Shown here in pieces: positions 37,423 to 47,020 of a stretch of DNA of 64,000 nucleotides. The position numbers and the translations under genes were made by a program. Source of the DNA: DATFVA01 sp963747755 (GTDB taxonomy: Bacteria; Bacteroidota; Ignavibacteria; Ignavibacteriales; Ignavibacteriaceae); the NCBI GenBank assembly GCA_963747755.1, contig CAVVGK010000009.1, positions 1 through 64,000 on the forward strand, read 5' to 3'. Below the pieces are notes generated by a model. The model was not told where the DNA came from and did no database searches. It saw only the letters and a program-made list of their open reading frames with translations. Each line of letters begins with the position of its first letter. The stretch's first letter is position 1.

Positions 37423-37449
37423 AGGCTCTCACTGGAGAGCCTTTTTTAT
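37423..37449 (+). terminator. Rho-independent terminator after rpsT
   Basis: The arms AGGCTCTC and GAGAGCCT pair around ACTG and are followed by a T-rich run. Confidence 0.85.
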
Positions 37450-37529
37450 TATATGGATTTAATATTCAAAATATATCATTAAATTTGTACTGGAAATATT
37501 TGACAATATAAATTATCCGGAGAATAAAA

Positions 37530-38030
37530 ATGCACGAAAAAAGTATTGTATTATTGAATAAAGCCGTTGCTGATGAACTAAGTGCCGTCCATCAGTATAT
37601 GTATTTTCATTTCCACTGCGATGACCAGGGTTATGATTTACTAGCTAATTTATTTAGAAGAACTGCTATCGCGGAGATGCTTCATATAGAGAGACTGGCT
37701 GAAAGAATATTATTTCTTAAAGGTGAAGTTGAAATGAAGGCGGCCTCTGAGGTTGAGAATTTACATGAAGTAGAGGAGATGCTGAAGCTTGCCGCAAAGA
37801 TGGAAGAAGACAGTGCGCGGGAATATAACCAGTGGGCTAATGAATGTGCAGGAAATGCAGATTCGGTTTCCAAGCAGCTGTTTGAAGGACTTGTGGTGGA
37901 AGAAGAGACTCATTTTGATCAGTATGATACCGAATTGGACAATATGAAGAAATTCGGTCCCAATTACCTGGCTCTTCAATCAATTGAAAGAAGTAAAGGC
38001 AGGGATACCGCCGCGGGACCCGCGCAATAG
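37530..38030 (+). CDS. bfr: Bacterioferritin-like iron-storage protein
   Basis: 166 residues, four-helix ferritin fold. The di-iron ligands are visible: Glu16 (ADELSAVHQY), Glu49 and His52 (AIAEMLHIERL), Glu at about 94 (KMEEDSAREY) and EEETHFDQY at about 127. Met50 right after Glu49 fits the heme-binding Met of classical Bfr. It stores iron and protects from Fenton chemistry. CGGAG lies upstream of the start. Confidence 0.85.
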   Translation: MHEKSIVLLNKAVADELSAVHQYMYFHFHCDDQGYDLLANLFRRTAIAEMLHIERLAERILFLKGEVEMKAASEVENLHEVEEMLKLAAKMEEDSAREYNQWANECAGNADSVSKQLFEGLVVEEETHFDQYDTELDNMKKFGPNYLALQSIERSKGRDTAAGPAQ

Positions 38031-38577
38031 ATTCTGCTGAATTGTTTGCTAAATTTTAGAACCGGGAGGTGTTGGAAGCAGAATTTTTGACAGAAAAATT
38101 CTGCTAAAATCCGGGAGCCGGATCAAAAAAAAAGTGTGACACTTTTGTCAGTACCCGTGATAAATTTTGGCTCAAAATTTGGGTTTTTTAACCGCTTTTA
38201 ATGTGTTTCATTTTGAGAGCAACTACGGCATAACTCCGAGATAACCCCAGTATCAATTCGAGACGGTTAAGGTTCAAACTTGCAAAGAAAAAAGTATGAC
38301 AGAATTGTCATACTGCCTCATCGGTGAATCAGAAAATTATCCATCTTCAGGGTCTGCCCAACCTCAAAATTTCTTTGACAGGACGGAGTACGGATTGCTA
38401 ATTGCTAATCTAGCTTAGGCCCTGTCAGATTTAACCGGAATGGGGAAAGTTTACCCGTATTGACGACAAAATTGTCACAAAACTTCCCGCATATGCTCTT
38501 TTATCGTTTATAATCGTACAAATCCACATGGCAAAAGTTTTGCTTGTTATAGGGTAACTAGTTGAGTGGAGGTTTTT
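38031..38577. promoter_or_regulatory. 547-bp gap with three spaced GACA-N4-TGTC palindromes
   Basis: A perfect 12-bp hairpin, arms AGCAGAATTTTT (38077-38088) and AAAAATTCTGCT (38094-38105), lies past bfr. Three further sites share GACA-N4-TGTC: CTTT spacer at 38137-38150, GAAT at 38293-38314 (extended to AGTATGACA and TGTCATACT) and AAAT at 38464-38477. They are about 160 bp apart and lie upstream of the small membrane protein and the cupredoxin gene. They look like operators of one dimeric repressor, or copies of a small mobile palindrome. No coding sequence is seen. Confidence 0.45.
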
Positions 38578-38682
38578 ATGAACATTGAAGCATTATTGAT
38601 CCTGGTACAAGTTTTCATTTTAATTTATTTGGGACTGAAGTTCTATAAAAGGGTTCTGAACAACAGGTTAAGGATTAAATAA
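38578..38682 (+). CDS. Small membrane protein, 34 residues
   Basis: MNIEALLILVQVFILIYLGL followed by KFYKRVLNNRLRIK. One membrane helix (about 5-21) and a basic C-tail, which predicts N-out/C-in orientation. GGAGG lies 6 bases upstream of the ATG, a strong Shine-Dalgarno sequence and the main evidence that it is translated. Function unknown. It shares the upstream gap with the operator-like palindromes. Confidence 0.55.
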   Translation: MNIEALLILVQVFILIYLGLKFYKRVLNNRLRIK

Positions 38683-38776
38683 TTCAGATTATAATGTCCC
38701 TATAACCTGATCTAAAGCACTATCTTTCTGATATCTTTTTTACCAACCCCAAAAAATATATAGAAAGGATAGTGTT

Positions 38777-39691
38777 ATGATCAAAAAAGTCACTATTCGG
38801 CTGCCGCTCTTATTCCTCGGCCTACTCTTGTTTTCTTCTAACTCTTTCTGCACCAACCATATGGTTGATGTAGCTAATTTTTCCTTTTCTCCATCTTCGA
38901 TAAATGCGATAGTTGGGGATACAATTACCTGGAATTGGGTTAGCGGTACTCATACAACAACCTGCGACGGTACTGCCGGGACTTCCCTTCCGCCCGGTGC
39001 AACTCCATGGGATGCCCCAATCAACAGTTCTGCTACTACCTTCTCTTACGTAATAGATGTTGACGGAGATTATAATTTTGTATGCTTGTTTCATCCCAGT
39101 ATGATCGGGATGATTATGGCAACTCCACTTCCGGTAGAACTTGTTTCTTTTTCAGTATACCTAAACGATGGGTTTGCAGAGCTTCAATGGAAGACTGCAA
39201 CTGAAAGTAATAACAAGGGGTTCGAAGTAGAGAGAAATTCTGCTTCCGGCTGGGAAAAAATTGGTTTTTTAGAGGGAAACGGCACCACAACTTCTGAAAA
39301 CACCTATAATTTCCGGGATGATGTCAGCAAACTTCAAAATGATGTAATTTCTTACAGACTGAAACAGATTGATTTCAACGGCACATATGAGTACAGTACG
39401 GAAGTGCAGATTAATAAGATGGCTCCTTCAGATTTTAGTCTAATGCAGAACTTCCCGAACCCATTCAATCCTACCACGCAGATTAATTTTTCGGTTCCGC
39501 AGACTTCTCACGTCATACTGAAAGTTTACGATGCTAACGGCGGCGAAGTTGCGACTTTGCTGAACCAGAATAAATCTGCCGGAAATTACGCTGTCTATTT
39601 TAATGCATCTGATTTAGCAAGCGGCATTTATTATTATACGATTACTGCCGGATCATTCAGCAGCACGAAAAAAATGATTTTAATGAAATAG
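38777..39691 (+). CDS. Secreted cupredoxin-domain protein with T9SS signal
   Basis: 304 residues. A signal peptide (about 1-27) leads to a plastocyanin-like domain (about 28-110, VDVANFSFSPSSINAIVGDT). Its copper ligands are visible as His in SGTHTTTC and Cys-His-Met in YNFVCLFHPSMIGMIM. An Fn3-like domain follows (PVELVSFSVYLNDG, FAELQWKTATESNNKGFEVE). The C-terminus is a type A sorting domain (QNFPNPFNPTTQINFS, SGIYYYTITAG, KKMILMK). This predicts a surface-attached or released copper protein, probably an electron carrier. The sequence TTCDG after the first His is unusual. A terminator follows. Confidence 0.88.
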   Translation: MIKKVTIRLPLLFLGLLLFSSNSFCTNHMVDVANFSFSPSSINAIVGDTITWNWVSGTHTTTCDGTAGTSLPPGATPWDAPINSSATTFSYVIDVDGDYNFVCLFHPSMIGMIMATPLPVELVSFSVYLNDGFAELQWKTATESNNKGFEVERNSASGWEKIGFLEGNGTTTSENTYNFRDDVSKLQNDVISYRLKQIDFNGTYEYSTEVQINKMAPSDFSLMQNFPNPFNPTTQINFSVPQTSHVILKVYDANGGEVATLLNQNKSAGNYAVYFNASDLASGIYYYTITAGSFSSTKKMILMK

Positions 39692-39733
39692 TGTCGAATG
39701 ATACCAAGAGAAGGATAAAATAAAGTTAATAGT

Positions 39734-39772
39734 CAGCCGGTAAAATTCAAATTACCGGCTGAGTTTTATTTT
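39734..39772 (+). terminator. Rho-independent terminator after the cupredoxin gene
   Basis: CAGCCGGTAA (39734-39743) and TTACCGGCTG (39752-39761) form a 10-bp stem with an eight-base loop, followed by a T-rich stretch. Confidence 0.85.
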
Positions 39773-39942
39773 ATAATCTAATTCTTCCCTCTTTCCCTGG
39801 CTTCAGTACCCACCTAAAAAACCATGAATATATTGGAACGTTAGTTTGAATTGGCTAAATTAATATTCTATAAAATTCTCTCAATTATCTAGGGGGGGAT
39901 TTTACTTATTACTTCTGATACATATTCATCAATAGGTAAAAT

Positions 39943-41265
39943 ATGAAAAGAATTTTTACTATTCTCGTTTTCGTAAGTTTCTCAACAGTGTTAACATTCT
40001 CCCAGAGTTCCGGAAGTTCACCCCTGCAGGGAAAACTTCTGCTTACTGTAAACGTTGGAGTAACTATACCCAGAACAGATTTTAAGGGAATTAACCTGGG
40101 TCCTTTTGGTACTGGAAACCTCGAATATTTTTTTTCGATCAAATCAAAGCATGCGTTAGGACTGAGGCTGCAGGGAGGCCTGGGAACTTTGAAAGGGAGC
40201 GATGATACACACCCTCCTTTCGAATTTTCAGATAATATTTTCTTTGTTGGAGGAGGAATTGTTTACAGTTACGCTATTGATGAAACTTTTTTGCCTTATA
40301 TATTTCTGGGAGCTGCAAATGTCTGGTATAATCCCGAGGACCAGCAGGGATCGCCGATTTTAACCAGTAAACCTGCATCAGAAAGTTTATCTAAAGTAAA
40401 TTATAATGGTGAAGTCGGACTGAAAATAACGCTGAGCAGAAGATTTGCTTTAAATTTCAGTCTTGGTGAGTTTCTGTGTCCCGGTGATGAACTTGACGGA
40501 ATAACTGCAGGAAAACATAATGATGTTTTTCTTTATGGTACGGTCGGGGTTTCAGTTTCATTTTTCGGTAATACTGATTCCGACGGAGACGGAGTATTAG
40601 ATTGGGATGATGCCTGCGCGCATACGCCGTCCGGGGTTCAGGTTGATCAGATGGGATGTCCGCTTGATACGGACAGCGATGGTGTACCTGACTATCTCGA
40701 CAATTGTGCCGGATCGCCGGCGGGTATAGAAGTAGATGAATCGGGCTGCCCTCTGGATTCTGATAAAGACGGAGTTCCGGATTATATGGATAACTGTCCT
40801 GATTCACCCCGCGGAGTTTCAGTAGACAATATGGGTTGTGTTAAAGATTCTGACAAAGATGGAATACCTGATTACAAGGACGATTGTCCCGATACACCGG
40901 CAGGACTCAAGGTCGATGCGAAAGGATGTCCTGAGGATCTAAACAAGAATGGAATCCCTGACTATCTCGAAAAGAAGGAACCTGAACCCGAACCTAAACC
41001 GGAAGCACCGCAGTATGATTTACAGAATGAGCATATGGTAACAGATATGATATTCAGTGATGGGAAGATATATACGGCCCAGATATCGGCCTGGAAAACC
41101 AGAGCTAAAGCTGAAAAGGAAGCAGAAAAATTTACTCAAAAAGGTTATAATGCTTTCGTAACACACATATACTTCGAAGATCGCAATGAAACCTGGTATA
41201 GAGTGCGTGTCGGGTACTTCAGTTCGTTTGAAGAAGCACAGTCTGCAGCGCATCAACTCAGATAA
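39943..41265 (+). CDS. Outer-membrane protein with TSP3 repeats and SPOR domain
   Basis: 440 residues. A signal peptide (about 1-21, ending TFSQ) precedes a predicted beta-barrel-like region (about 30-205). Five calcium-binding thrombospondin type-3-like repeats follow (about 208-340) of the form DSDGDGVLDWDDACAHTPSG, LDTDSDGVPDYLDNC and KDSDKDGIPDYKDDC. A Pro/Glu linker leads to a C-terminal SPOR domain (about 365-440: TAQISAWKTRAKAEKEAEKF, WYRVRVGYFSSFEEAQSA), which binds denuded peptidoglycan. The layout resembles OmpA-like anchoring but with SPOR in place of OmpA. The Ca-binding linker likely spans to the cell wall. Confidence 0.85.
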   Translation: MKRIFTILVFVSFSTVLTFSQSSGSSPLQGKLLLTVNVGVTIPRTDFKGINLGPFGTGNLEYFFSIKSKHALGLRLQGGLGTLKGSDDTHPPFEFSDNIFFVGGGIVYSYAIDETFLPYIFLGAANVWYNPEDQQGSPILTSKPASESLSKVNYNGEVGLKITLSRRFALNFSLGEFLCPGDELDGITAGKHNDVFLYGTVGVSVSFFGNTDSDGDGVLDWDDACAHTPSGVQVDQMGCPLDTDSDGVPDYLDNCAGSPAGIEVDESGCPLDSDKDGVPDYMDNCPDSPRGVSVDNMGCVKDSDKDGIPDYKDDCPDTPAGLKVDAKGCPEDLNKNGIPDYLEKKEPEPEPKPEAPQYDLQNEHMVTDMIFSDGKIYTAQISAWKTRAKAEKEAEKFTQKGYNAFVTHIYFEDRNETWYRVRVGYFSSFEEAQSAAHQLR

Positions 41266-41338
41266 TAGTTAGAAGTTTTGGATTGCAGAGCCTCTGGTTA
41301 AACAAACTGCGGCAGTTATGAACCTGGCGGCTTCTCAT

Positions 41339-41554
41339 TCAAACTACATTTTTTTCTGATCTGATGCCTATAATAACGAATCCGATTCCACCTGCCACAG
41401 ACAAGCCTCCGAAAATCGCCGGAACAGGAATGGCGGTGGACTCAACTTGTTTTTTTGTTATCTTAACTTCTTTATCATTTTTCATCGTATCATACAGGAG
41501 CCCATATATTCCCAAAACTATCATTATTATTCCTAACACTATCGCTATTTTCAT
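41339..41554 (-). CDS. Small two-helix membrane protein
   Basis: 71 residues with two membrane helices (about 3-19, AIVLGIIMIVLGIYGLL; about 45-65, IPVPAIFGGLSVAGGIGFVI) joined by a charged loop (DKEVKITKKQVEST). It resembles the common short family with YTTRE...IPLPPILGGL, loosely named DUF3185-like. Function unknown. It stands alone between the SPOR protein and the sugar transferase. Confidence 0.6.
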   Translation of the reverse strand: MKIAIVLGIIMIVLGIYGLLYDTMKNDKEVKITKKQVESTAIPVPAIFGGLSVAGGIGFVIIGIRSEKNVV

Positions 41555-41685
41555 AATCTTTTTATTTGAAATATCTGGATATAAATCTGGATTGGCTGTG
41601 AGAAGAAATCACGGATGATAATTGCCACATTTTCCAGCTAATTAATCGAAAGAAAATTTTGAAATCCGTTTTAGCCGAATGTGAG

Positions 41686-43080
41686 TCAGATTCCTTGTGT
41701 TTTTCCCCTGATCATCTGCCATATGGTTAAAAGAATTATCTGAATGTCCAGCCAGAAACTCCAGTTCTCAATATACCAGAGATCATACTCAATTCTCTTT
41801 TCCATCAGGTATTCTTCCCTGGTTTCACCTCTGAAGCCGTTCACCTGTGCCCAGCCTGTTATTCCTGGCTTTACAAAATGCCGAAGCATATATAATTCTA
41901 ATTTTTCTTTATACTCCAAATTTAAAGGAGTAGGGTGCGGGCGGGGACCAACGACACTCATCTCTCCCTTTAACACATTTATGAATTGAGGTAATTCATC
42001 AAGGCTGGATTTTCTAAGAAATTTACCGAATTTCGTTATTCTGGGATCATTTAAATACGCCTGCTGATATTTTCCCGTTTTATCGGTATCCAGACTTTCT
42101 ACGATCATTGACCTGAATTTAAATGCGGTAAATTTTCTGTTATTTATACCCCACCTTTCCTGTTTAAATATTACAGGTCCCTTAGATGTCAATTTGATTA
42201 TCAGAGCTATTAAAGGATAAATCCAAACAAAAATTAAAACAATTACCAGGAAAGAAAAGGAAACATCAAATGTACGTTTTACGAATTTCCAATGCGACTC
42301 TGCAAGTGGTTCACTTCGAACTGAGATAATAGGAATATTCCCGATTACTCCGATCTGGAACTTTGAAGATAAGAATTTAAAATAATCAGGAACGATATGA
42401 GTTCTTACCGAATGAATATTACAAATCCTCAAAATATCGTTTATCTTATCGGCAGATTTTATATCAAGTGCAATTATAACTTCTTCAACATTATTATGCA
42501 ATATTATTTCTTCAAGATCCATTACAGTACCCAACTGTGCAGGCCCATTATATTCAGGATTACCATCTACAAAGCCAACAAAATTATATCCGAATTCAGA
42601 GTGTTCTTTAATGATGCGAAATAATTTATTTCCCGGTTCTGTGTTTCCGATAATCACAAGGTTTTTAGCATACTTATTCCCTTTAACTTTAGTTAATATT
42701 TGTTTCAATAATTCTGTGCGAAGACTTACCAGAAGGATGAGAAGAATGGTATAGATCAGAGCAAAATTTCTGTTAAAGAGGTCTTCTTTTGTTGCAAATA
42801 CAAATATTATGATTGTTGCGGTCTGAATAAAAATATTTTTGAGAATGTTTATAAATTGATATGCTAGGTTCCTGATCTCAAAATCTTCATAAAATTTGAG
42901 AATATTTGAACCAATATACCATATAAGGTTCATTACCAGCATCAGAATGAACATGTAGTTACGTTCCAGCAAAACGCTGAATGATATTGCTGCCGATGCC
43001 GCAATAATAAAGGAAATGTTAAGAAGCACCAGGTCTAGGAATAACCTCAGATAGTAGTTTGATTTTCTGTTTAACAGCAT
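41686..43080 (-). CDS. Undecaprenyl-phosphate sugar phosphotransferase (WcaJ type)
   Basis: 464 residues. Five N-terminal membrane helices (about 10-120) are followed by a CoA-binding-like nucleotide domain (about 140-250). The C-terminal bacterial sugar-transferase domain (about 265-464) shows KRTFDVSFSFLVIVLIFV, KGPVIFKQERWG, FTAFKFRSM, LDELPQFINVLKGEMSVVGP and GWAQVNGFRG. It starts repeat-unit assembly by putting a sugar-1-phosphate on undecaprenyl phosphate. It is the last gene of a minus-strand polysaccharide operon reaching to 50144. Confidence 0.92.
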   Translation of the reverse strand: MLLNRKSNYYLRLFLDLVLLNISFIIAASAAISFSVLLERNYMFILMLVMNLIWYIGSNILKFYEDFEIRNLAYQFINILKNIFIQTATIIIFVFATKEDLFNRNFALIYTILLILLVSLRTELLKQILTKVKGNKYAKNLVIIGNTEPGNKLFRIIKEHSEFGYNFVGFVDGNPEYNGPAQLGTVMDLEEIILHNNVEEVIIALDIKSADKINDILRICNIHSVRTHIVPDYFKFLSSKFQIGVIGNIPIISVRSEPLAESHWKFVKRTFDVSFSFLVIVLIFVWIYPLIALIIKLTSKGPVIFKQERWGINNRKFTAFKFRSMIVESLDTDKTGKYQQAYLNDPRITKFGKFLRKSSLDELPQFINVLKGEMSVVGPRPHPTPLNLEYKEKLELYMLRHFVKPGITGWAQVNGFRGETREEYLMEKRIEYDLWYIENWSFWLDIQIILLTIWQMIRGKTQGI

Positions 43081-43102
43081 TTAATAAGATTATTTATTTT
43101 AC

Positions 43103-44212
43103 TTACCTTCTATTCAACTTATCTTCAACAAAATATTTTATTTTTTCTTCAAAAATTTCTCTGCTATACTTGCGTGCTTCATTGTTCAGATCAGCAGGAT
43201 CAAAATTAAATTTACCCGATTGGAACAGGTTTACTGCATTTATGATTGATTCTTTATCCTGTTTTTCAAACAATATTCCTGTTCTTCCATGTTCAATAGT
43301 CTCCGCTGCACCTCCGCGATTGTATGCAATAACAGGGGTGCCGCAGGAAAGAGCTTCAATAAGAATTATTCCAAAATCTTCTTCTGCGGCAAAAACAAAT
43401 GCCTTTGCTTTTTGAAGATAGGTCCTGAGATTATCCCGAGACTGAAAATTTAATATTTTTATATTTTTACTTAACCGGGCTTTAAGCTTGCTCTCATCCG
43501 GACCTTCTCCAATAACAATAAGCTTTTTTTCGGGCATCTCTGCAAAGGCTTCAATAATAATGTCAATTTTCTTATAGGGAACAAAACGGGAAACTGTAAT
43601 GAAGTAATCACCCTTATCTTTATCGGTTGTGTAGAATGAAGTTTCAACCGGAGGATATATAACTTCAGATTCTCTTCTGTATATCTTTTTTATTCTTGCC
43701 GAAATATTATTTGAATTGGAGATAAAATAGTCAACCCGATTAGAAGTACTCACATCCCACAAACGGATATAATGAAGAATGCTCTTTGTTACAATCCCTA
43801 TAAGCCCTTTTGTCAAACCGGCTTCTTTAAGATATTGAAAGGACAAATCCCATGCATACCTGATGGGCGTATGACAGTAGCAAATATGGAGCTGCCTGGA
43901 ACTTGTAAGTGCTCCTTTGGCAACCGCCCAGGAACTGGATATTACCAGATCGTATTTGGAAAGGTCAAACGATTCTACTGCATAAGGAAATAAAAACAGC
44001 AATTTTCTATAGTTTTTCCTCATTAGATTACTTCTTTGAAGAAAGGAAGTTTGAGGATTTCTCTCATTAAAGATTTTAAACTTCTCATCATTTTCGTAGA
44101 GATTGACCAATAAGAATAAATCAGCCTCGGGCCAGATATTAAGAAATGATTCCAGGCATTTTTCAGCGCCCGTGTAACTTGCAATCCAGTCATGTACAAT
44201 AGCGATTTTCAA
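43103..44212 (-). CDS. Glycosyltransferase family 4 protein
   Basis: 369 residues, GT-B fold. The N-terminal domain opens KIAIVHDWIASYTGAEKCLE; the C-terminal donor-binding domain has FITVSRFVPYKKIDIIIEAF (about 200-219), VIGEGPDESKLK, and the EX7E pair FGIILIEALSCGTPVIA. Substrate unknown; it presumably adds one sugar of the surface glycan. 22 bp from the sugar transferase. Confidence 0.9.
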   Translation of the reverse strand: MKIAIVHDWIASYTGAEKCLESFLNIWPEADLFLLVNLYENDEKFKIFNERNPQTSFLQRSNLMRKNYRKLLFLFPYAVESFDLSKYDLVISSSWAVAKGALTSSRQLHICYCHTPIRYAWDLSFQYLKEAGLTKGLIGIVTKSILHYIRLWDVSTSNRVDYFISNSNNISARIKKIYRRESEVIYPPVETSFYTTDKDKGDYFITVSRFVPYKKIDIIIEAFAEMPEKKLIVIGEGPDESKLKARLSKNIKILNFQSRDNLRTYLQKAKAFVFAAEEDFGIILIEALSCGTPVIAYNRGGAAETIEHGRTGILFEKQDKESIINAVNLFQSGKFNFDPADLNNEARKYSREIFEEKIKYFVEDKLNRR

Positions 44213-44333
44213 TATATTTTTTATTAATAGTTTATGATTATATTCTAAAAGAGTTTATATCCGGGTATGCATGCTGTTTTCTTATATGCAAATACTTCTC
44301 TGAATACTTAATAATTCAACCAGGTTATTAAAA

Positions 44334-44984
44334 TTATACGTTCTTAAAATCAGGATAAATCCGGATAATATCATCTTCAATTTTGAAATTATAGTTATTC
44401 TTCACAGAATTTAATTTCTCCTGTATTTCCTGAATCATGGGGTAATCATCCTCACCTGTAAACAGTCTGGCATCATCAATAAGCAGGATGTGGTTCTGTT
44501 CTGATCCGAGAATTATATCCAGTTCCCTGCTAACAGGAGTTTCAAGTTCTCCTTTTGCGGTTTCGAACCCTGAATAGTGTCCATCAAGCCAGAATATTGC
44601 GGGTTCGTCTAGTTCTATTATTGTTTTCTCAAGAACTTCCGCACTATCTCCATTGATCAGGGATACATTTTTAAGATTTTTCAATCTTCTCACAGCTATC
44701 CGGTAAAGTTGTTCCGAAAGTTCTATCGAGATTATCCTATCAAAATGATTCCTTTGCACATACACCATCTCGCCCCGATATGTTCCGGTTTCTACCAGAG
44801 TTTTAATAGAATAATCATTTTGGTATTTCCTGATGACCTCCTGTTTTACCACATGCGGGGGAGGAACTTGTTTACCTGAACGGACCCATTCATTTAAATA
44901 TTTTCTCCTGTTTTCATCTCTGCTATCCTTTTTAATTCTCTGCCATATTATATAGCTATGCAGCCCTTCTAAAATCCCGGCCAT
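44334..44984 (-). CDS. SAM methyltransferase-like protein
   Basis: 216 residues. The core has LVETGTYRGEMVYVQRNHFD (about 63-82), IISIELSEQLYRIAVRRL, NVSLINGDSAEVLEK and IFWLDGHYSGFETAK. These motifs fit a Rossmann methyltransferase found in glycan clusters. Acceptor unknown. In the polysaccharide operon. Confidence 0.65.
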   Translation of the reverse strand: MAGILEGLHSYIIWQRIKKDSRDENRRKYLNEWVRSGKQVPPPHVVKQEVIRKYQNDYSIKTLVETGTYRGEMVYVQRNHFDRIISIELSEQLYRIAVRRLKNLKNVSLINGDSAEVLEKTIIELDEPAIFWLDGHYSGFETAKGELETPVSRELDIILGSEQNHILLIDDARLFTGEDDYPMIQEIQEKLNSVKNNYNFKIEDDIIRIYPDFKNV

Positions 44985-44996
44985 GAAATAATTCCT

Positions 44997-46169
44997 TTAA
45001 TTTGTCTTACTAATCAAATTATCAAACAACTCCGTATAACCATTAACGAACCTTTCAATTGAATAATCATTTTTTATTGTTTCAAAGGCTCTGTTTCTTA
45101 TTTGATAAAACTCGTCTGTTCCCAGGTTGTCTAAGCAATACAATATTTTATTTTTAAGAGCGGCAATATTCTTTATTTCAGCAAGAAATCCATTCTCTCC
45201 ATCCTTTATTAATTCTTTAGGACCGCCTGAGTTAGTTGCGATAACTATTTTCTTATACGCCATAGCTTCAAGAACTGAGAAAGGAAATGCTTCGGGAATA
45301 ATTGAAAAATTTATAAAGATGTCTATGGATGAATATAATTTATCTTTTGAATCAATGTGGCCTTCAAAAAGGACTTTATCTTCTATCGCATAATGAGAGA
45401 CCATATTTTTTAACTCGGATTCGTACTTGAGTGAATCCTCATCACTTCCCGCTTCTCCATAAATATGCAGAACCGCATTCCTGTTTTTAAGAATCCCTTC
45501 CAGAGTTTCTAGTACCAGGTGAATGCCTTTAATCCTTGTAATGCTTCCGGCCATTCCGATATTTATAATATTCCCTTGTTTGTAAAGTGAAACCGGAGTG
45601 TTATTCATTCTGATCCCGTTAGGTATCACCGATAATTTGTCAGGATAAGGCTTTTGCAGCATAGAATAAATATTTTCTTTGACAGCATTTGAGACGCAGA
45701 TAATTTTATTCGTAATCCTCAGAACAAGTTTTACAACTTTCTTTTCAATTGAATCATTTTGAAAGATAAGATGCTGAACGGTTATTTGTTTCTTTCCCGT
45801 TAGAATAACCGCCGGTAACACGTAAAGAGCAGCAAATAGCCCGTTTGCCAGGACAATTGACGGACGTTCTTTTTTGAAAATACTTATGAGTTTTAAAGTA
45901 GAGAGGTTAATGCCGAAAAATATTTTAAGGTAATCCATTAGCCCCCAGCCGGAGTTACGGTACACTTTGTTTTGATAGTTGTTTATGATCGTCCTGACCC
46001 CTCTGCTTCTGAATTTCTGTGCGGCTTTTCCATCCGGAGTGACGACAGTAAATTCAAAGCTTCTTATACTATCATGAAGTTTCAAAAGGAATTCCTCGCC
46101 GCCGCCCCAGGTCTGCATCACGGAAATACAAAGGATTTTTCTAGGAGATTCATGTTCTGTTTTCATCAT
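44997..46169 (-). CDS. Glycosyltransferase family 4 protein
   Basis: 390 residues, GT-B. The donor-site region has NIGMAGSITRIKGIHLVLET (about 201-220), LHIYGEAGSDEDSLKYE and the EX7E region FSIIPEAFPFSVLEAMAYKK. The N-part has SVMQTWGGGEEFLLKLHDS, a typical GT4 start. The stop codon of the preceding GT2 gene overlaps its start by 4 bases. Confidence 0.9.
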   Translation of the reverse strand: MMKTEHESPRKILCISVMQTWGGGEEFLLKLHDSIRSFEFTVVTPDGKAAQKFRSRGVRTIINNYQNKVYRNSGWGLMDYLKIFFGINLSTLKLISIFKKERPSIVLANGLFAALYVLPAVILTGKKQITVQHLIFQNDSIEKKVVKLVLRITNKIICVSNAVKENIYSMLQKPYPDKLSVIPNGIRMNNTPVSLYKQGNIINIGMAGSITRIKGIHLVLETLEGILKNRNAVLHIYGEAGSDEDSLKYESELKNMVSHYAIEDKVLFEGHIDSKDKLYSSIDIFINFSIIPEAFPFSVLEAMAYKKIVIATNSGGPKELIKDGENGFLAEIKNIAALKNKILYCLDNLGTDEFYQIRNRAFETIKNDYSIERFVNGYTELFDNLISKTN

Positions 46170-47020
46170 CGATGATCTCCGTTTTCAAGCCAGCCTACAA
46201 GTTTAATCAGCAGATAGAACTTAAGATGAATTGTATTTCGGACCAAAAGAAGCAGGATTCCTCTTCTCCTCATATTTTTATAGCGAGGAAGATTAAAGCC
46301 TCGCTTCTCTGCAAGCAACCGCAGTCTTTTTTCACGGGTATCCCAGTCAGCCGAGGATTGAGTTCCGTGTATCCTGTAATAAACCTGGATTCTGGGGATA
46401 AAACAGAACTTATACTTCCGGCTTAATCTCAGCCATAAATCATAGTCCTCGACGGCCTTCAATTCAGGGTCCTCATCAAATCCCTCTGCATCATTTAATG
46501 TTTCTTTCCATATAAGGACGGACGAAAGGGTTATTGTGTTTCCTCTCTCCTTCAGTTCTCTTTCATTTTTTGCAGCCCGAAACGGCAGTGGCAGAAGTTC
46601 GTAATGTTCAGATAAAAAACTTACATCGCCAAAAGTAAAACTCATTGAATACACAAAAGCAGCTTTCCTGTGACTTAAGAGATAATTGACCTGGTATTTT
46701 AATTTATGTTTAGTCCATATATCGTCCGAATCCAGAAGGGCAATCAGGCTGCCCGAAGCTTTGTTAATTCCGTAATTGCGGGGCACTGAAGGTCTACCTG
46801 AATGCCTGATACTGAAAGGCTTAATCCTGGGATCGTTGATCGCAGCGGCCTGCAGGATTTTATACGTATCATCCGATGAATCATCGTCAACGGCGATTAT
46901 TTCAAAATTATCATAGCTCTGATTCAGCACCGAGTTCAGAGTACTTTCAACGTATTTCCCTGAGTTAAAGCAGGGGATAATGACCGATACAAGCGGCAAT
47001 TTATCTGATTTCTTATCCAT
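46166..47020 (-). CDS. Glycosyltransferase family 2 protein
   Basis: 284 residues, GT-A. Motifs: VSVIIPCFNSGKYVESTLNS (about 11-30), IIAVDDDSSDDTYKIL, the DXD-like ALLDSDDIWTKHKLKYQ (about 93-109), and AVEDYDLWLRLS (about 190). It likely adds a sugar in the same glycan. Followed by a GT4 overlapping 4 bases; one base after the DUF268 gene. Confidence 0.92.
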   Translation of the reverse strand: MDKKSDKLPLVSVIIPCFNSGKYVESTLNSVLNQSYDNFEIIAVDDDSSDDTYKILQAAAINDPRIKPFSIRHSGRPSVPRNYGINKASGSLIALLDSDDIWTKHKLKYQVNYLLSHRKAAFVYSMSFTFGDVSFLSEHYELLPLPFRAAKNERELKERGNTITLSSVLIWKETLNDAEGFDEDPELKAVEDYDLWLRLSRKYKFCFIPRIQVYYRIHGTQSSADWDTREKRLRLLAEKRGFNLPRYKNMRRRGILLLLVRNTIHLKFYLLIKLVGWLENGDHR

